Source of the DNA: Solen grandis
Taxonomy: Eukaryota; Mollusca; Bivalvia; Adapedonta; Solenidae
Direction of reading: 5' to 3'
NCBI GenBank assembly: GCA_021229015.1
Contig: CM037788.1
Coordinates: forward strand, 37,658,024-37,722,023
DNA: 64,000 nt
Part shown: positions 11,577-23,013 of the stretch, piece after piece
Layout of the letters: every line of letters begins with the position of its first letter
Position numbering within the stretch: position 1 is the first letter of the stretch
Position numbers and translations under genes: made by a program
The notes under the pieces: generated by a model
Told to the model about the DNA's origin: nothing
The model's input: only the letters and a program-made list of their open reading frames with translations
Databases searched by the model: none

Positions 11577-12939
11577 CATTAAAGTCGACCAATCTATATA
11601 CATATATATGTTTAATGAGGTGCACATTTGTCAGCCGAGAAGTTAAAAGTATTTAAACTTCGCGCGTTTAACACTACAGTAAAGAAGTTCTATATTTAGA
11701 ATTCGAACTTAATGTGTTGATCATCCGACGCTACCTTTTAAACCTAGATCAACACGAAATACAACAGTCATTACACCGAAACTGGAGTTGTGCTTCGTTA
11801 ATCCCCGTCCAAGATAAATAGATAGAGAGGGGGAGAGAGAATTAAGGAGCGCTGAGTGGGAGCGTAAGAAAAATGCAATATAAAACATGTTTTTCTGCTA
11901 CTTTGTTGAAGTTAAATAATAATTAAAAAATGAAATAAATCGAACTGAAAGAAATTCCTTGCAGTAATCCTTTTTTATGGTTTCACTTTCCTCTGTGATT
12001 TTCTATACCTTTTGAAAGTTTGCAAAATTCAAGATCTGCTGTTTGCCTAAGCAATATTTTCTATTGGCTTTTACAAGAGTTTCTTATCTATGTTAAATAT
12101 GTCTTTGAAAAGACCAAAAGCGAAAAAGATATGAAGCTTGTGTGCGCCCTTGTGAGCTAACCACCTCAACAACAGCAGTACAATGAATCTGGTATCATTC
12201 CACAAGCCAAATACTGAGGAATGAGAGCAGGCCTGGACAAGAAACTAATTTTCCTACCAGTGTTACAAGCATATACATATTTCATTGTGATCTTCAAGCA
12301 CCAAGACACCTGGGGCCAGGGATGGAAGACTTGACTTTATCCTATAGAAGTTGACTGTCGTGGATTTCCTGCCCAGTCGATATGGAATATCATTAACGCA
12401 TTGGGATTAGTTGGAAGGAAGGAAAGAAAAACTCAGTCCTTAGCCTAGGAAAGGCAGCTGAGAGAGCAACCAACTGGCTCTGGAGGAAATGAGAGGAGCA
12501 TAGCTGGAAGCATTTTACTGAGGGGTAGTGACTGCGCAACACTGCCGATTTGCCATCTGTTTAAATCAAAGCCCCTACCACAAATTGTGCCCATCTGAAG
12601 ATTTCAGTAAGGTTGCAGTACCAAATTACGGGCATGAACGTTCCGAGTGACCTTTCCGGGATATGAACCCACCTGCGCCGAGGGTATGAATTACGTTAAA
12701 ACAGGTACTTCTGCATGGCAACGGAATGCTATTACGAGCTGAGATTGACAATTTATTTCTTTTATAAGGTAACGTAATAATAAAGGTCTGATGAACGAAT
12801 TTTTGGATAAAAAAAATTGAGCATTGTTTTCAATAAATATGTTGATTTTCCAGAGGGGAAATGATACAATAAACAATTAAATCACTCTTATTCAATATTT
12901 CGGCAAAAAATTTGCCTTTTTCAAGAAAAAAAAATTATG
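11577..12939. other. Non-coding stretch, possible decayed LINE remnant
   Basis: No intact ORF. A segment at about 12440-12510 reads GKAAERATNWLWRK before a stop, weakly like the C-terminal part of non-LTR reverse transcriptases, but too short to call. Confidence 0.3.
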
Positions 12940-13042
12940 GTTTTTAGCAAGTTCTACATTATAGACGTTTGAATAGTCGCCATATAGTTATTGCTATCAC
13001 GGCGACTATTCAAACGTCTATAATGTAGAACTTGCTAAAAAC
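12940..13042. repeat. Perfect 42-bp inverted repeat (hairpin)
   Basis: The left arm 12940-12981 and right arm 13001-13042 are exact reverse complements with an 18- to 19-nt loop (ATATAGTTATTGCTATCA). No mismatch is seen over 42 bp. The arms include GCAAGTTCTACATTATAGAC. Perfect arms imply a recent foldback or a structure under correction. The stem is longer and more perfect than an ordinary animal pre-miRNA. Confidence 0.85.
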
Positions 13043-13447
13043 TCATGTTTTTCACTCGGTGAATTTAATTGTTTTTTGAACATTGTATTTACTACAATGT
13101 AACTGGATGTTGAAGCCTAAAGATAGTGTTGTTAGAGCTTCTTGGCCTTATGATATCTACATATACGGGTTTGAATTCTTATAGGTTTTCCATGGAATAT
13201 CAATGTTTTCGTAAATATTTCGGGCAATGAGCAATTCGTTTTGAAAAAAACAACAATAGTAGTCAATTATTACATGGTAGGTGTGTATGTAACATATGCA
13301 TGTGTGGTTAGACAATTTTAAATAGAGAGATACCTAACACTTTATTGCCAAATATATCGATGATCAACTTTACATGGATATAATGAAAATATTTTTGAAA
13401 CCTTTTATGCATGTATGTTGTTGTTTACGTCTTCTTAAGTACTGACC

Positions 13448-13714
13448 TTAACCCTTTCCCTCATATAGACTCATTTTGACGCACTCAATAGGTACCACAT
13501 AAAGATAGATCGATAGATAGATGCATAAGCCTGATCTGCAGAAAGCCAAACTCAAACCTTACCAAATTTAATTGTAAAATCCTCATTACCAGACCACTGA
13601 GGAGCAGCGAACAGCATAAAACCTGATCAGCCTGCGAGTTACTCGCAGGCTGATCTGGTTTTATGCTGTTCGCATAGGTCTTTTCATGGTATCCTCTATG
13701 AGGGAAAGGGTTAA
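13448..13714 (-). mobile_element. TTAA-MITE family, copy 1 (with GATA-repeat insertion)
   Basis: Family description: about 240 bp, flanked by TTAA, with 18-bp terminal inverted repeats TTAACCCTTTCCCTCATA. The interior has a long off-centre hairpin with 33-nt arms whose tip is GCCTGCGAGT-AACTCGCAGGC. The + orientation is defined as the one with CATAGAGGA at the left end. TTAA target sites with CCC ends are the hallmark of piggyBac-type elements, so a non-autonomous piggyBac-like origin is inferred; no transposase is present. This copy carries about 24 extra bases of GATAGATCGATAGATAGATG between its left end and the conserved CCTGATCTGCAG segment. Confidence 0.9.
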
Positions 13715-14523
13715 GGTTTTACGTGGACCTATACATAGAAGTGTCGATTATTTCCTAATAAATATTGCATAACTACGAGAACTACTAGAATATAGATTAT
13801 CGTAATGTTCTTTAAGCGTAAAGGGCCAGACTGTTGAATTATAAATCAACTATAAAAAGATACCTTATATCATTTATTTCGATATTGTTCATCCTGGGGT
13901 CATATTCAAATATGTCCCATTATCATCAATGTTAAACTGAACGACTATAGGATACACATATAAAATTATAATAAAATGATAATGTTTCACGCTATATAGA
14001 AAATTCTCACTATCAAGACCACCATCGATTCCAGCAAAAAGTGGTCTCCATAGCCACGTGGTCTTAATAGTGAATTGTACCAATACTGTTAAGAACAGGG
14101 CTTAAAATTATTTAGCTAAAAATGAGTAGTCTTAATAGAGAGGTGATCTTGATTACGAGGTGATCTTTAAGCAAAATTTCACTGTAGCAATCAATCTCCT
14201 TCATATGTTTGATTTTTACGGGTATATTGAGGTGAATTATCATTAAGCGTTGAAATACCGTCTGCTTGAATTGTTATAAAATGTCCTGCAACCAGTCTAA
14301 AATCAGTCTAACTTATATTACATATGAAACATCAAATATGCTCTGCAAACAATCGATTCGTCCACTTTATGTTCTATTATGAAAGAATCCAGTTTCTCGA
14401 TTCATTTAATGTGCAATTCGTTAAACATTTCTTATTTTTCGTTCTCTGCCAGAAGTCAATTGAATCAATTTAAAATGCTTTAAAATCAATCCTATCATAA
14501 TACTGATTCGATTGCTTCAGATC
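13715..14523. other. Non-coding stretch; possible decayed MITE
   Basis: Around 13990-14190 the phrase GTGGTCTTAATAGTGAATTG and a later variant GTCTTAATAGAGAGGTGATC recur, suggesting an eroded inverted-repeat element ending near TTTCACTGTA. The boundaries are unclear. Confidence 0.3.
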
Positions 14524-14775
14524 GGTCCCGTTGGCCGAGTGATTAGAGTGTCTGCCCTGGAATTGGGAGGCCATGGATTTAGCCCCTTGCTTGGCGCTCA
14601 GCAGATAAAGGTAGTTCAAGGACTGATTGGCCCGGTGTCAGCATAATATGACTAAGCGTGATGTTATTCCACATGACTACGGCGTAATACTGCACTGTGG
14701 CAGACCTATATCTGTCTCAAGTAGACAAAGTCTCCAACTAACAGAATACTGTTAAACAAAAAAATCAATCAATAT
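14524..14775 (+). mobile_element. tRNA-derived SINE (GGTCCCGTTGGCCGAGTG family), copy 1
   Basis: The head GGTCCCGTTGGCCGAGTGAT is an A-box-bearing tRNA-like start; the B-box side is decayed. The body carries CCCTTGCTTGGCGCTCAGCA, TTCAAGGACTGATTGGCCCG and GTCTCAAGTAGACAAAGTC, and ends in an A-rich tail with TCAATCAAT. The same blocks recur at 20736, 22901, 29810, 55544 and 61800. This is the best-preserved copy apart from 55544-55835. Confidence 0.8.
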
Positions 14776-14930
14776 ATGCAGGAGATTAAAGTTAATTTAA
14801 ACAAAACAACAAATCACACTTGGACCAAGTTTCAAAAGACCAAGTAATAAGACACGCTTTCTGCTATACCACACATTTGCTAAAGACAAGCATTTTCGGT
14901 ACTTCAATGGGAGAACATTAAACACATAAA

Positions 14931-15540
14931 ACATACGCTCTCGGTTTCACTATCTTAGCTTACACAATTTCAGATACAGTACTGTTTTAGTGTGGCCCAT
15001 TATCAAGTGTAACAAATCTAATCATGAGGCAAATGCATTGAAATTAAGTGATTCGTCTCTCTTTTTGTAAAACATGCTTTTTACGAGTATTGGAAGGTTC
15101 TTTCCGACCAATTAAACGCGTAGTTAGATCGACATATTTCATTCTCACTTTCTTTCTCGCAGGGCAATTTAATCGTTGCGCTTTGGCTGAAAATTTATTG
15201 CAACACAATACTGTTTAAAGAACTAGACTTAAAGAACTGACGGTGATTTAGGCTAATAGAAGCGGCAGATTTCACGGGGGAGCTGGCAGTGGCATAAATT
15301 GAAGGATAAATTGATGAAAATATATATTGATCACGCATTCCAATCTTTATTTCTATTACTTTAAAGACATCTCAGCAGTTTCATTTGATTACTGTCAGAG
15401 TTATTTCACTGAAATACTTTAAATGTCATCCCCTAGAATTTGCTAAACGTTTTCTACCATAGTTCACCAATCAGAAACGGCATAGTGTTTAAAGATTCAT
15501 CAATCCTTGTTCAAGGCAGCGTAAGTCATCTGTTTTAAGT
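14931..15540 (+). repeat. Diverged duplicated block A
   Basis: About 600 bp that aligns by eye, in the same order and orientation, with 19149-19690. Shared landmarks are ACATACGCTCTCGGTTT, TGTAAAACA, a CTCGCA...TTTAATC block, ACGGGGGAGCTGGC and TTGATGAAAA...TATTGATCAC, then a TTCACCAATCA...ATCAATC...TCATCTGTTT end. Conservation is patchy with indels, unlike the SINE and MITE copies. No ORF spans it. It could be an old low-copy repeat or a duplicated non-coding regulatory element. Confidence 0.55.
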
Positions 15541-17239
15541 AGGTACCAGGTTAGCGGGAAATATTTTACATTCATTTTAAATCGCTTTAATATGTAATTT
15601 TGTCTACTCCAGTCTCCCGTCGCGTCACTTCCCGATTATCTCTAGAGATTAGTTTTGAAGTATAAGACTAGACTAGTTCACACACTTTATCCTTATCGTA
15701 GGTAGGTGTACACTAAATGTCATGTACATCGTGGCCCTCTGTAAACCCATCAAGTACGTGTGACAAATTTATTTACCCTTCCAAAATGTAAGGTTGAAAA
15801 GATACATACTTATAATCAAGACTAGATAGACAGATAGATAGATAGATTGTTTCATTATAGTGCCATGTGCAATGTACATTATTACAAAAGATCAAATTAA
15901 ATAAACATGTTGGACTACACACGATCCAGTGGACCTGTAAGTCACGTTGAAATAAATAATATTAATTAAACAGATCACGAAAATTTTTACAAATAAAATA
16001 AATTAACTCATCTTTAAGTTATTCGTAATGGAAATATGAGTGTTCATGATAATACAAGGGTAGTGGTAATGCAGCAATATAAATGTTCAACTCTAAGAAT
16101 ATTTACAATATATTTTTGTATATCTTACTAGCAATGACTTTAGCAGTCTTTCTGGTATACGTGTGCATTAATAATCTTAACTTATCTAATCTAACAATGC
16201 TGTCGAATTAAAATCAGCATCTTCAATATGATCAAATAAAACATTTCTGGTGTTTGAATAGGTATCACAATTAGACTAATTAAATGTGGTGTGTTTCAAA
16301 TTTTGCTGCTGGGGTTAAAGAACAATGTAACATTGTCCCATTAAAAACAAAGAGAATTAAACTTGAGTAGTAAATGCGATAAGTCATTGGACTTTATAGC
16401 ACACCTGATATCATGATTTCCTTTAACTCATACACACATTTCAAATATGTCTTTAGTCATTTACAAGTTCAAAATATACTCATGGTATACTATACAACTA
16501 AACATTTTGAGTGTGCAAGTGTTGGCCTATATTACGTACATTTATATAATCGCCGTCATCTGACACCCTGATAACGAATATATATAGTAAGTTACTAAAG
16601 GTGTTATCAATAGCTCATGTCATGAACATACCAACCAAATTTACAACTAGATCCGCTCGTTGTTCATGTAGCTAACTGCTATAGCGTAATAGAAGCAGTC
16701 CTTTTTGTTGACGATTACACATTCCTTCAATGTCTGAGAATGAAAGCGCAGCATGTGTGAGGAAATATAGCAATTGCAAAAGCTAATTTAATCTGAAGAC
16801 GTATATCTTAATTTATTTACAGTACGGTGCCTTTCTAGCCTCTGGGACTGATTCATATTCCTTGGAAAAATACTTGATGATTATAAATATAGATTATTGA
16901 GGCTGTCTGTGTCGTAGGGTGTTAAATAAAAAAAAAATGTTTCAAATATGTTGTTGTTTTCAGTTTTTTTACTTCCCTTTCGCATGATGTCTAAATATAA
17001 GACGACAACGATACTAACTTCTACTAAATGTAACAGCATACTACTTAACCAGTTGATCACGTGGTATATGGCGGGTATATTCAGAAAAGTTTGGCACGCA
17101 GACAGGGAAGATATCTGTGTTGTCTTATAAAACGAGTCATTTACTTCAAAGAATTGGATAGTTCTCAGATATTTATTACATTATATCATAATCATCATCA
17201 TCCTCACCATTAAATTTCATCCTTCAAAATGGACTTGTT
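15541..17239. other. Non-coding stretch with a GATA microsatellite
   Basis: It contains the (GATA)n-like run near 15824-15847. No gene or RNA is recognised. The 60-codon ORF at 16948-17130 has no domain signature. Confidence 0.4.
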
Positions 17240-17259
17240 TTTCTTTGAACCCCGACAAT

Positions 17260-17375
17260 GGCACCCAACGTGGGACGCCAAATGTAAAAGGTGGTGAAAA
17301 ATCATTGGCTCGACCGGGACTGAACCCAGAGCCTCGGGAATACTGTTCCTGCATTCTACTGACTGAACTACCAAG
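17260..17375 (-). mobile_element. LTR-end/PBS unit with tRNA-like sequence, copy 1
   Basis: On the minus strand a tRNA-like segment (A-box side TAGTTCAGTCAGTAGAATG near 17355-17375, B-box GGGTTCAGTCCC near 17316-17328) is followed by CCACCTTTTACA. Then comes TTTGGCGTCCCACGTTGGG (17260-17282), which resembles a lysine-tRNA primer-binding site, TGGCGCCCAACGTGGG. The order matches copy 2 at 17537-17622. Confidence 0.55.
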
Positions 17376-17536
17376 TCACATATCTTCTTGCCTATTGATT
17401 TATCACCAAATACCTGTACCTGGCTACATATACCCCTCCAAATTTAGAATTCGTCCCGAATTCTTAGAAACAAAGTACATTGTGAAAACATTATTGAGGT
17501 GCCAAAGTAGTGGCCATTTTAAACAGCAGGTTATTT

Positions 17537-17622
17537 ACGTTGGGCGCCAAATGTAACAGGTGGTGACTCGAACCCAGGTCCGGGAATACCGTTCTTGCAC
17601 TCTACCGACTGAGCTACCAAGT
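17537..17622 (-). mobile_element. LTR-end/PBS unit with tRNA-like sequence, copy 2
   Basis: On the minus strand: TAGCTCAGTCGGTAGAG (A-box, 17600-17616), GGGTTCGAGTC (B-box, about 17566-17576), CCACCTGTTACA, TT, then TGGCGCCCAACGT (17537-17549). The last 13 bases match the start of the classic retroelement PBS complementary to the 3' end of tRNA-Lys. A third, weaker CTTGGCGTCTCC sits near 17702-17713. The arrangement suggests tandem or nested LTR units with a Pol III-type promoter just before the PBS. Confidence 0.6.
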
Positions 17623-17879
17623 CTCATATCTTCTTACTTATTTATTTAACACCAAAAACATGAACCCGGCTTCACCTGTGTATATTTTCTTTTACAGGAG
17701 ACGCCAAGAAAAAAATCTAAATACAGACACCAATAAAAGTGGATTTTAAAGCAAAATAAAGTACTTTGCGTGTATTATACCCCCATTTCACCAACTTGAA
17801 GGATTTTTTCCAAGTCGGCCCAATATGGACCCGGTGAATCAATGTTTTGATCGGCATGATTGTCGCCCTGAATCGCCTC

Positions 17880-18255
17880 CAATCGTCCCCTATTTGAGTC
17901 CCGACCAATAGACCATGGTCTGGACACAATCTGGTCGAAAAAGGCACGCGTTTCCGGGACAAAAGAATGGGAAATTACCCGGATGTAAACGACCCTCGGA
18001 AGAAAGCGGCAGAGGTTATACGAAAGCTCCAGAGGGCAGGCGAGACACGGGGACTTTCGGGGAATACTGGGACGACGAAGACGACCACGGGCCGGCAGTT
18101 TTTGATTGGCTACCTTTTTGCAACATATTTAAAAACAGTAGCCGATCACTTTTTTTCGGTACCGACTTTTGCAGAACTGAGGCGATCGCGCCAGATCTTC
18201 CCCCGAAGGTATAAGGTATGGCTTGACAGTGCTCGCGGGTTATTGACTATTATCG

Positions 18256-18293
<38 letters not shown>
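17880..18293 (+). other. GC-richer block ending in A38, possible retroposed sequence
   Basis: The composition is much richer in G+C and CpG than the surroundings. A frame opening at ATG 17967 (start MGNYPDVNDPRKKAAEVIRK) stays open through 18401, but from 18256 it translates the 38-nt poly(A) tract (18256-18293) as polylysine. The A tract suggests a reverse-transcribed insertion, although no target-site duplication was found. The peptide is not recognised; whether anything is coded is unknown. A 12-bp palindrome, AGACCATGGTCT, is at about 17910. Confidence 0.35.
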
Positions 18294-18294
<1 letters not shown>

Positions 18295-18401
18295 CGGGCG
18301 ATCGACCAAAAATAGAAATAGGATCTGGTAATATCAAAACTAAAACAATCCTTGGTGACATGACCCTATTACTTTATATCAACATTTGCAAGTTGAGTTA
18401 A

Positions 18402-19148
18402 TAAATACCGAAAACTTGTATCAAAGTACTGTACTCATTTTGTAGAGTAAATGGGTACGAACCTCAACTGCTATCACATAAAACAACAAATTCAATTTGT
18501 ATAATATTCCCAAATATATTTCATTTAAAATAAGCTCACTAAGTATTCGTATATGAATATGTGATTAATTGATTGAAATCTAATTGTTGCTACAGACAAT
18601 AGACATGCCAAACTTTATTGAAAAACCGGATCAAAATAAGTTCACTATATGTACTTATCTTTAAAAAGAATTAATATAATTAAGTCGTAAAAGGGGTAAC
18701 ATACACACTATTTTATCTAAAATAGTATTTATAATCTACATTCTCTCGATCGTTTAAGATAACATCAATGATTAAAATTTTAAACAGGAATGGTTTGTTT
18801 AAGAATTAAATCAATATTCCTATTATTTTTTTCCATAAAGCAAAATCTCATTTTTTCAAAAATTTATCATCATCCGATTTAGGTGTAACTTCAATCTCGT
18901 AAACTTCGGCTTAGGAAATGCTGCAGAATGTTTAAATGCAGTTTTTGGAAAAGTTTGAATGAAAAAAAAAATTTCATAAGAAACTGTTACAAGTCTTCGA
19001 GTCTGTCTACAAGGGTTGGAATGACAATGCTACGTGAAAGCTTCATAATTTAGTTGGGCATAATCACGTCGCTTGGGTTAGACCTGCAATCAATGCAAGA
19101 ACATAAATTTTATTCCCTCAGACCATTTAACGTTATGTTAGATTGTTC
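18402..19148. other. AT-rich non-coding stretch, nothing recognised
   Basis: No gene, RNA or repeat can be supported. Confidence 0.4.
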
Positions 19149-19690
19149 GACATACACTCGGTTTCGGTAAATTTTGCTAGAGCAATTCTCTTGTTTAATT
19201 AAAAATGCAAATTATGACGCTTATGCAATAGAATGAAATTATCGTTGTTTTTTTCTATGTAAAACAAATTTTTTATGACGGTTGATTCAAAGTTACTTTT
19301 CCGGATCATTTTCGACAAATTTTTTTTTTACTTTTTCACTCGCAAAGCATTTAATCAATGTGCTATGGATGAGAAAAAGTATTACAGGATAATTCTGTTT
19401 GAAAATCTGCAGGCTATTTATGGTATCTCATTTAACGGGGAAGCTGGCTGTTGAAATAGAAACTCAAAGGAAAATTTGATGAACATAAATATTGATCACT
19501 TATTTTATTTTGGGCAATTATTTCATTTGAACATTTCCATTGTTATTATAATGTTTCAATGCTATCACCATTTATTTAATCATTCGACCATACAATCGTG
19601 TTATGCTGAAATTCACCTATCACATGTGGCATATTGAATGAAAATCTATCAATGTAAGTTGAAGACATTGTAGTTCAACTGTTTAGAATA
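19149..19690 (+). repeat. Diverged duplicated block B
   Basis: Partner of 14931-15540, about 4.2 kb downstream in the same orientation. Matching landmarks are ACATACACTCGGTTT, TGTAAAACA, CTCGCAAAGCATTTAATCAA, ACGGGGAAGCTGGC, AATATTGATCAC and TTCACCTATCACATG. There is no open frame shared between the two copies. Confidence 0.55.
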
Positions 19691-20440
19691 CATATTGCAT
19701 TTTGAGCGAGATGTACCAACAATTAGACTCTGAAAACTTTATCTACCGAATGATGACTTCAAATATTGAACATGATGAAAACTATTTGATTTGTTCAACC
19801 CAAATTTTAAGTAATTTTAATGTATTTCTAGTATATTTACGCAACATCACTGAAACACTGTGCCGGAGTTTAACACGTGTCGTACCTGATCTAAAACCCA
19901 AATTTATTCTAAAAATGGCAAACTACCAAAAAAAAGCTTCGGTGTACTATGTTTATTTTCACATTTATATAATTTAATTTCTTTTGGTTTTTTTTTTTTT
20001 TTTTTTCTGAATATTTTTGCGGAACAAATGCTATAAATACCCATGCAAATATTGCAGTTTAATATTTAAATTACGTTTGTTAACACATTTGAATTGTGAC
20101 ATTATTTAATTTACCAACGAATTTGATATGTAGGCCTTACTGTAATCACAAACAAACACGAATCTACCTTAAAAGAATGAAACCAAAAAAATCATTTGAA
20201 TGTGTAAAATCACCGTCCCCGAGTGTTTAAAAACGTTGCCCCGTAACAGGAACGTGTGTTCGATACCCAACAGCGACATACCCCAAAACCGTTTGCAAAA
20301 AAACCGGATATAACTTCATTGTATTATGCTCTAAATATAACGGTTAATCCATGCATGGTTGATTGAGTCCGTGTCAGTTTATTGTCATTATTTGTGTATT
20401 TCTATTGTGCAAAGCTTAATGAACGTTTACAAAAGGGAAA
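19691..20440. other. Non-coding stretch with poly(T)
   Basis: A T20-like run lies near 19987-20007. An ORF of 91 codons (19702-19977) has no recognisable domain. CpG is frequent here, in contrast to the sequence after the following gap. Confidence 0.4.
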
Positions 20441-20540
20441 NNNNNNNNNNNNNNNNNNNNNNNNNNNNNNNNNNNNNNNNNNNNNNNNNNNNNNNNNNNN
20501 NNNNNNNNNNNNNNNNNNNNNNNNNNNNNNNNNNNNNNNN
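20441..20540. other. Assembly gap of 100 N
   Basis: Exactly 100 N. CpG dinucleotides are common before it and become sparse soon after it, and the TTAA-MITE family is dense only after it. Either the missing EHBP1 upstream sequence lies here or the two contigs are wrongly joined. Confidence 0.98.
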
Positions 20541-20735
20541 CAACCTTTTTTTTTCTTCTTTTTTTTTAAGAGCTTCAGAGATGAACATTTTAATTTGGGT
20601 CATGCTTTTTGTTGCACAGTTTCTGTAATTTCAGACAATCTGGATATAGTGAGATAAGCCGCCCTCTAGTACAATTTGTAACTTTGCCCAGCTCTGCAAA
20701 GATTTCAAAACGTTTATATTTAGTTTAAATGTACT

Positions 20736-20905
20736 GGTCCCGTTGGCTGAGTGATTAGAATATCCACTCATTAATTGAGAGGTTGTGGGTTTGAACCTAG
20801 GCTGTTACATACCAAAGTTGTTTATAGAGGTAAAATATATCCCTAGCTTGGTGATTAGCATATAAGGGTAGTTCTAGGACTTGATGGCCCGATGTCAGTG
20901 TTACG
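20736..20905 (+). mobile_element. tRNA-derived SINE, copy 2
   Basis: The head GGTCCCGTTGGCTGAGTGAT and an intact B-box GGGTTTGAACC give a clear tRNA-like Pol III promoter. The body follows with ACATACCAAAGTTG, CCTAGCTTGGTGATTAGCAT and GACTTGATGGCCCGATGTCA. The 3' third seen in copy 1 is missing. Confidence 0.8.
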
Positions 20906-22530
20906 ATTATTATTATGCTTCTTGACTGTATTAAAATATACATTTATATATATCAGTGCATGTTGTTGCTTTCTAATGTGATCAAGACTTTTGTTCCGTA
21001 ATAGTTGAGAAAAGAACAGAAGTGAAGTTGAAACTGGAATTTTTGTTTGATTATCTCTTGAATCATTATTACATCTTTTTCGGCTGTTTAAATTTGTTGA
21101 TTATAAAAGAAATTAAGATGTTTTATTATTATTATTTGTTGTTCCAAAATAACATGTGATAATTGTTTTTTCTTTTGTATGAGGGAGAAATATTTTTCAT
21201 AACTTTTTTTTTATATTTTAATATTTCTTGAATGTAAGAGAAAAAGAAAGTAACTAAAATATAATAATATAATTAAGCAAATTATTTTTTTTTAAATCTC
21301 CCTTTTACTATTTCCTTCATGGGTTTAGATTGACCAAAGTTTACAATACAAGACAACAGGCAGTGTTAGTACCTAATTAACCTCCCTGTAAGCTATGATT
21401 AATTGTCAGACATTCAGGGCTGTTGCTTGACAGACTGACGCAAATGTTGAGGGGATTAGCGCGGATATAAGCTGCTATTCTCTCATTCCTCTGAAATATT
21501 ACCTTTTCAGAATGCCTAAATATTACAACAATATAATACTGAGTAAGACTGTAGAATACCTAATCACACAAGCAAACATCAAGATTGGCAGTATCCGACT
21601 AAATAGCAAACTTAATACGGGGATCCTCAGAGAATACTTCAAAATACCCTAAGTATATTGAGAAAGCCTGATCATCCAGCAGACCTAAACCCATTACACT
21701 AATGCCTGCTAAGAAATCTGATTTGGTACCAAGTTTCCCCTATATAAGTAGCATAAGCGAAAAGAAAAGAATATTCCATATAATAACTTCAGATATGTCG
21801 TAGGAATTTCAAAATATAGTTGCTCTGTCTTAAAGTCAGGTGGAAATAAACATATTGATATTTATCTTGTGTGGATAACAGAGGATTTTTAATGAGCTTT
21901 TGTTAATTGCTTTCGGATTTACTTTTGACGGTACTTTTTATTCTTTGCCTCATGCCATACTCTGTAAGTCTTATCATTTAATTGAATTTTATTTAATAGC
22001 AGATGTATAAAAATGCCCTTAAATAATTTTAAAATTGCACCAGATGTTTGTATCATCCAGGAAGCTGATATATTGATAAAATTTCATTCCTTGAGCTCAT
22101 GAATTCTGAGGGTACTAATTAGTAGTTAAATAGTGAGAACTGTATTATAAAATGATAACATTATGTTTTTCATGGAAAAAAAGGGTATTAGGTACAAACT
22201 AAAGAATTAAGTTAGTAAAATTGGCACTTGAAATGTGATTAATTTTGCAAGAAATAAAAAATTAAGTTCTTTTTTTTTTAATATTAGGAGATTACAAGTC
22301 ATTATTCTTGCTGGTCAGCAGTGTGACCAACATTTTAAAAATTATTTTTTTTTTATGATTCATATATATATAATTGATCTTCACATCTTTTACACATGTA
22401 TACTTCTGTCCATTGGATGCTTGTGTAGCTCTGTGTCCCAACATCATAGCATAGTGTTTCATAAATATATAACTGATGTTGTCAACCAGTATGATGCTGA
22501 AGCTGATCTAGATACATTGGACTTGTTTTC
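20906..22530. other. AT-rich, CpG-poor non-coding stretch
   Basis: No exon was recognised. It was read specifically for the preceding bMERB exon of EHBP1 (expected to encode something like a W-F-x-L-V-N-E-K-N motif), and none was seen. Confidence 0.4.
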
Positions 22531-22747
22531 TTAACCCTTTCCCTCATTTAGACTCAATTGACGCACTCAATAGGTACCACATAAAGCCTGATCTGCAGAA
22601 AACCACAGTTAAACCTTACCAGATTTAATTACAAAATCCTCATTTCCAGACCACTGAGGAGCAGCGAACAGTTACTCGCAGGCTGATCTGGTTTTATGCT
22701 GTTCGCATAGGTCTTTTTATGGTGTCCTCTATGAGGGAAAGGGTTAA
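22531..22747 (-). mobile_element. TTAA-MITE, copy 2 (hairpin arm deleted)
   Basis: Both TTAA-flanked terminal repeats are present, but about 24 bases of one hairpin arm are missing between GCGAACA and GTTACTCGCAGG, so the internal stem cannot form. It lies 503 bp upstream of the first recognised EHBP1 exon, in inverted orientation to the copy at 24073. Confidence 0.9.
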
Positions 22748-22900
22748 GGATATGCCTGATAGTTTATAGGATGTTCTTGAAAAAGAGAAAATGTTATACA
22801 CGTATATCAATACTGTAAAACAGTTGAACATTGTATCATTGTATTATTATGAAACAGAATCATTATTACAACTGTTGTGTATTACTCTTTTTTTTGTGAG

Positions 22901-23013
22901 ATCCTGGGATCAATACTCAACAGCTACATACCAAAGTCATTAAAAATGGCATTGGTATATCTCCCTTGCTTGGCACTCAGCATATAAGGTGGTTGGCCCC
23001 AGCTTAAGATAGT
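22901..23013 (+). mobile_element. tRNA-derived SINE fragment, copy 3
   Basis: Starts inside the B-box region (GGATCAATACTCAACAGC) and continues through ACATACCAAAGTCATTAAAA, CTCCCTTGCTTGGCACTCAG and GTTGGCCCCAGC. Both ends are truncated. Confidence 0.65.

Noticed and set aside
12440..12520. Non-LTR reverse transcriptase remnant (GKAAERATNWLWRK then a stop)
   Set aside because: The match is about 14 residues, broken by a stop, with no supporting RT or endonuclease motif nearby.
17562..17622. Functional tRNA gene on the minus strand
   Set aside because: A and B boxes are good, but the acceptor stem does not pair and the anticodon arm is poor; it is a tRNA-derived part of a retroelement.
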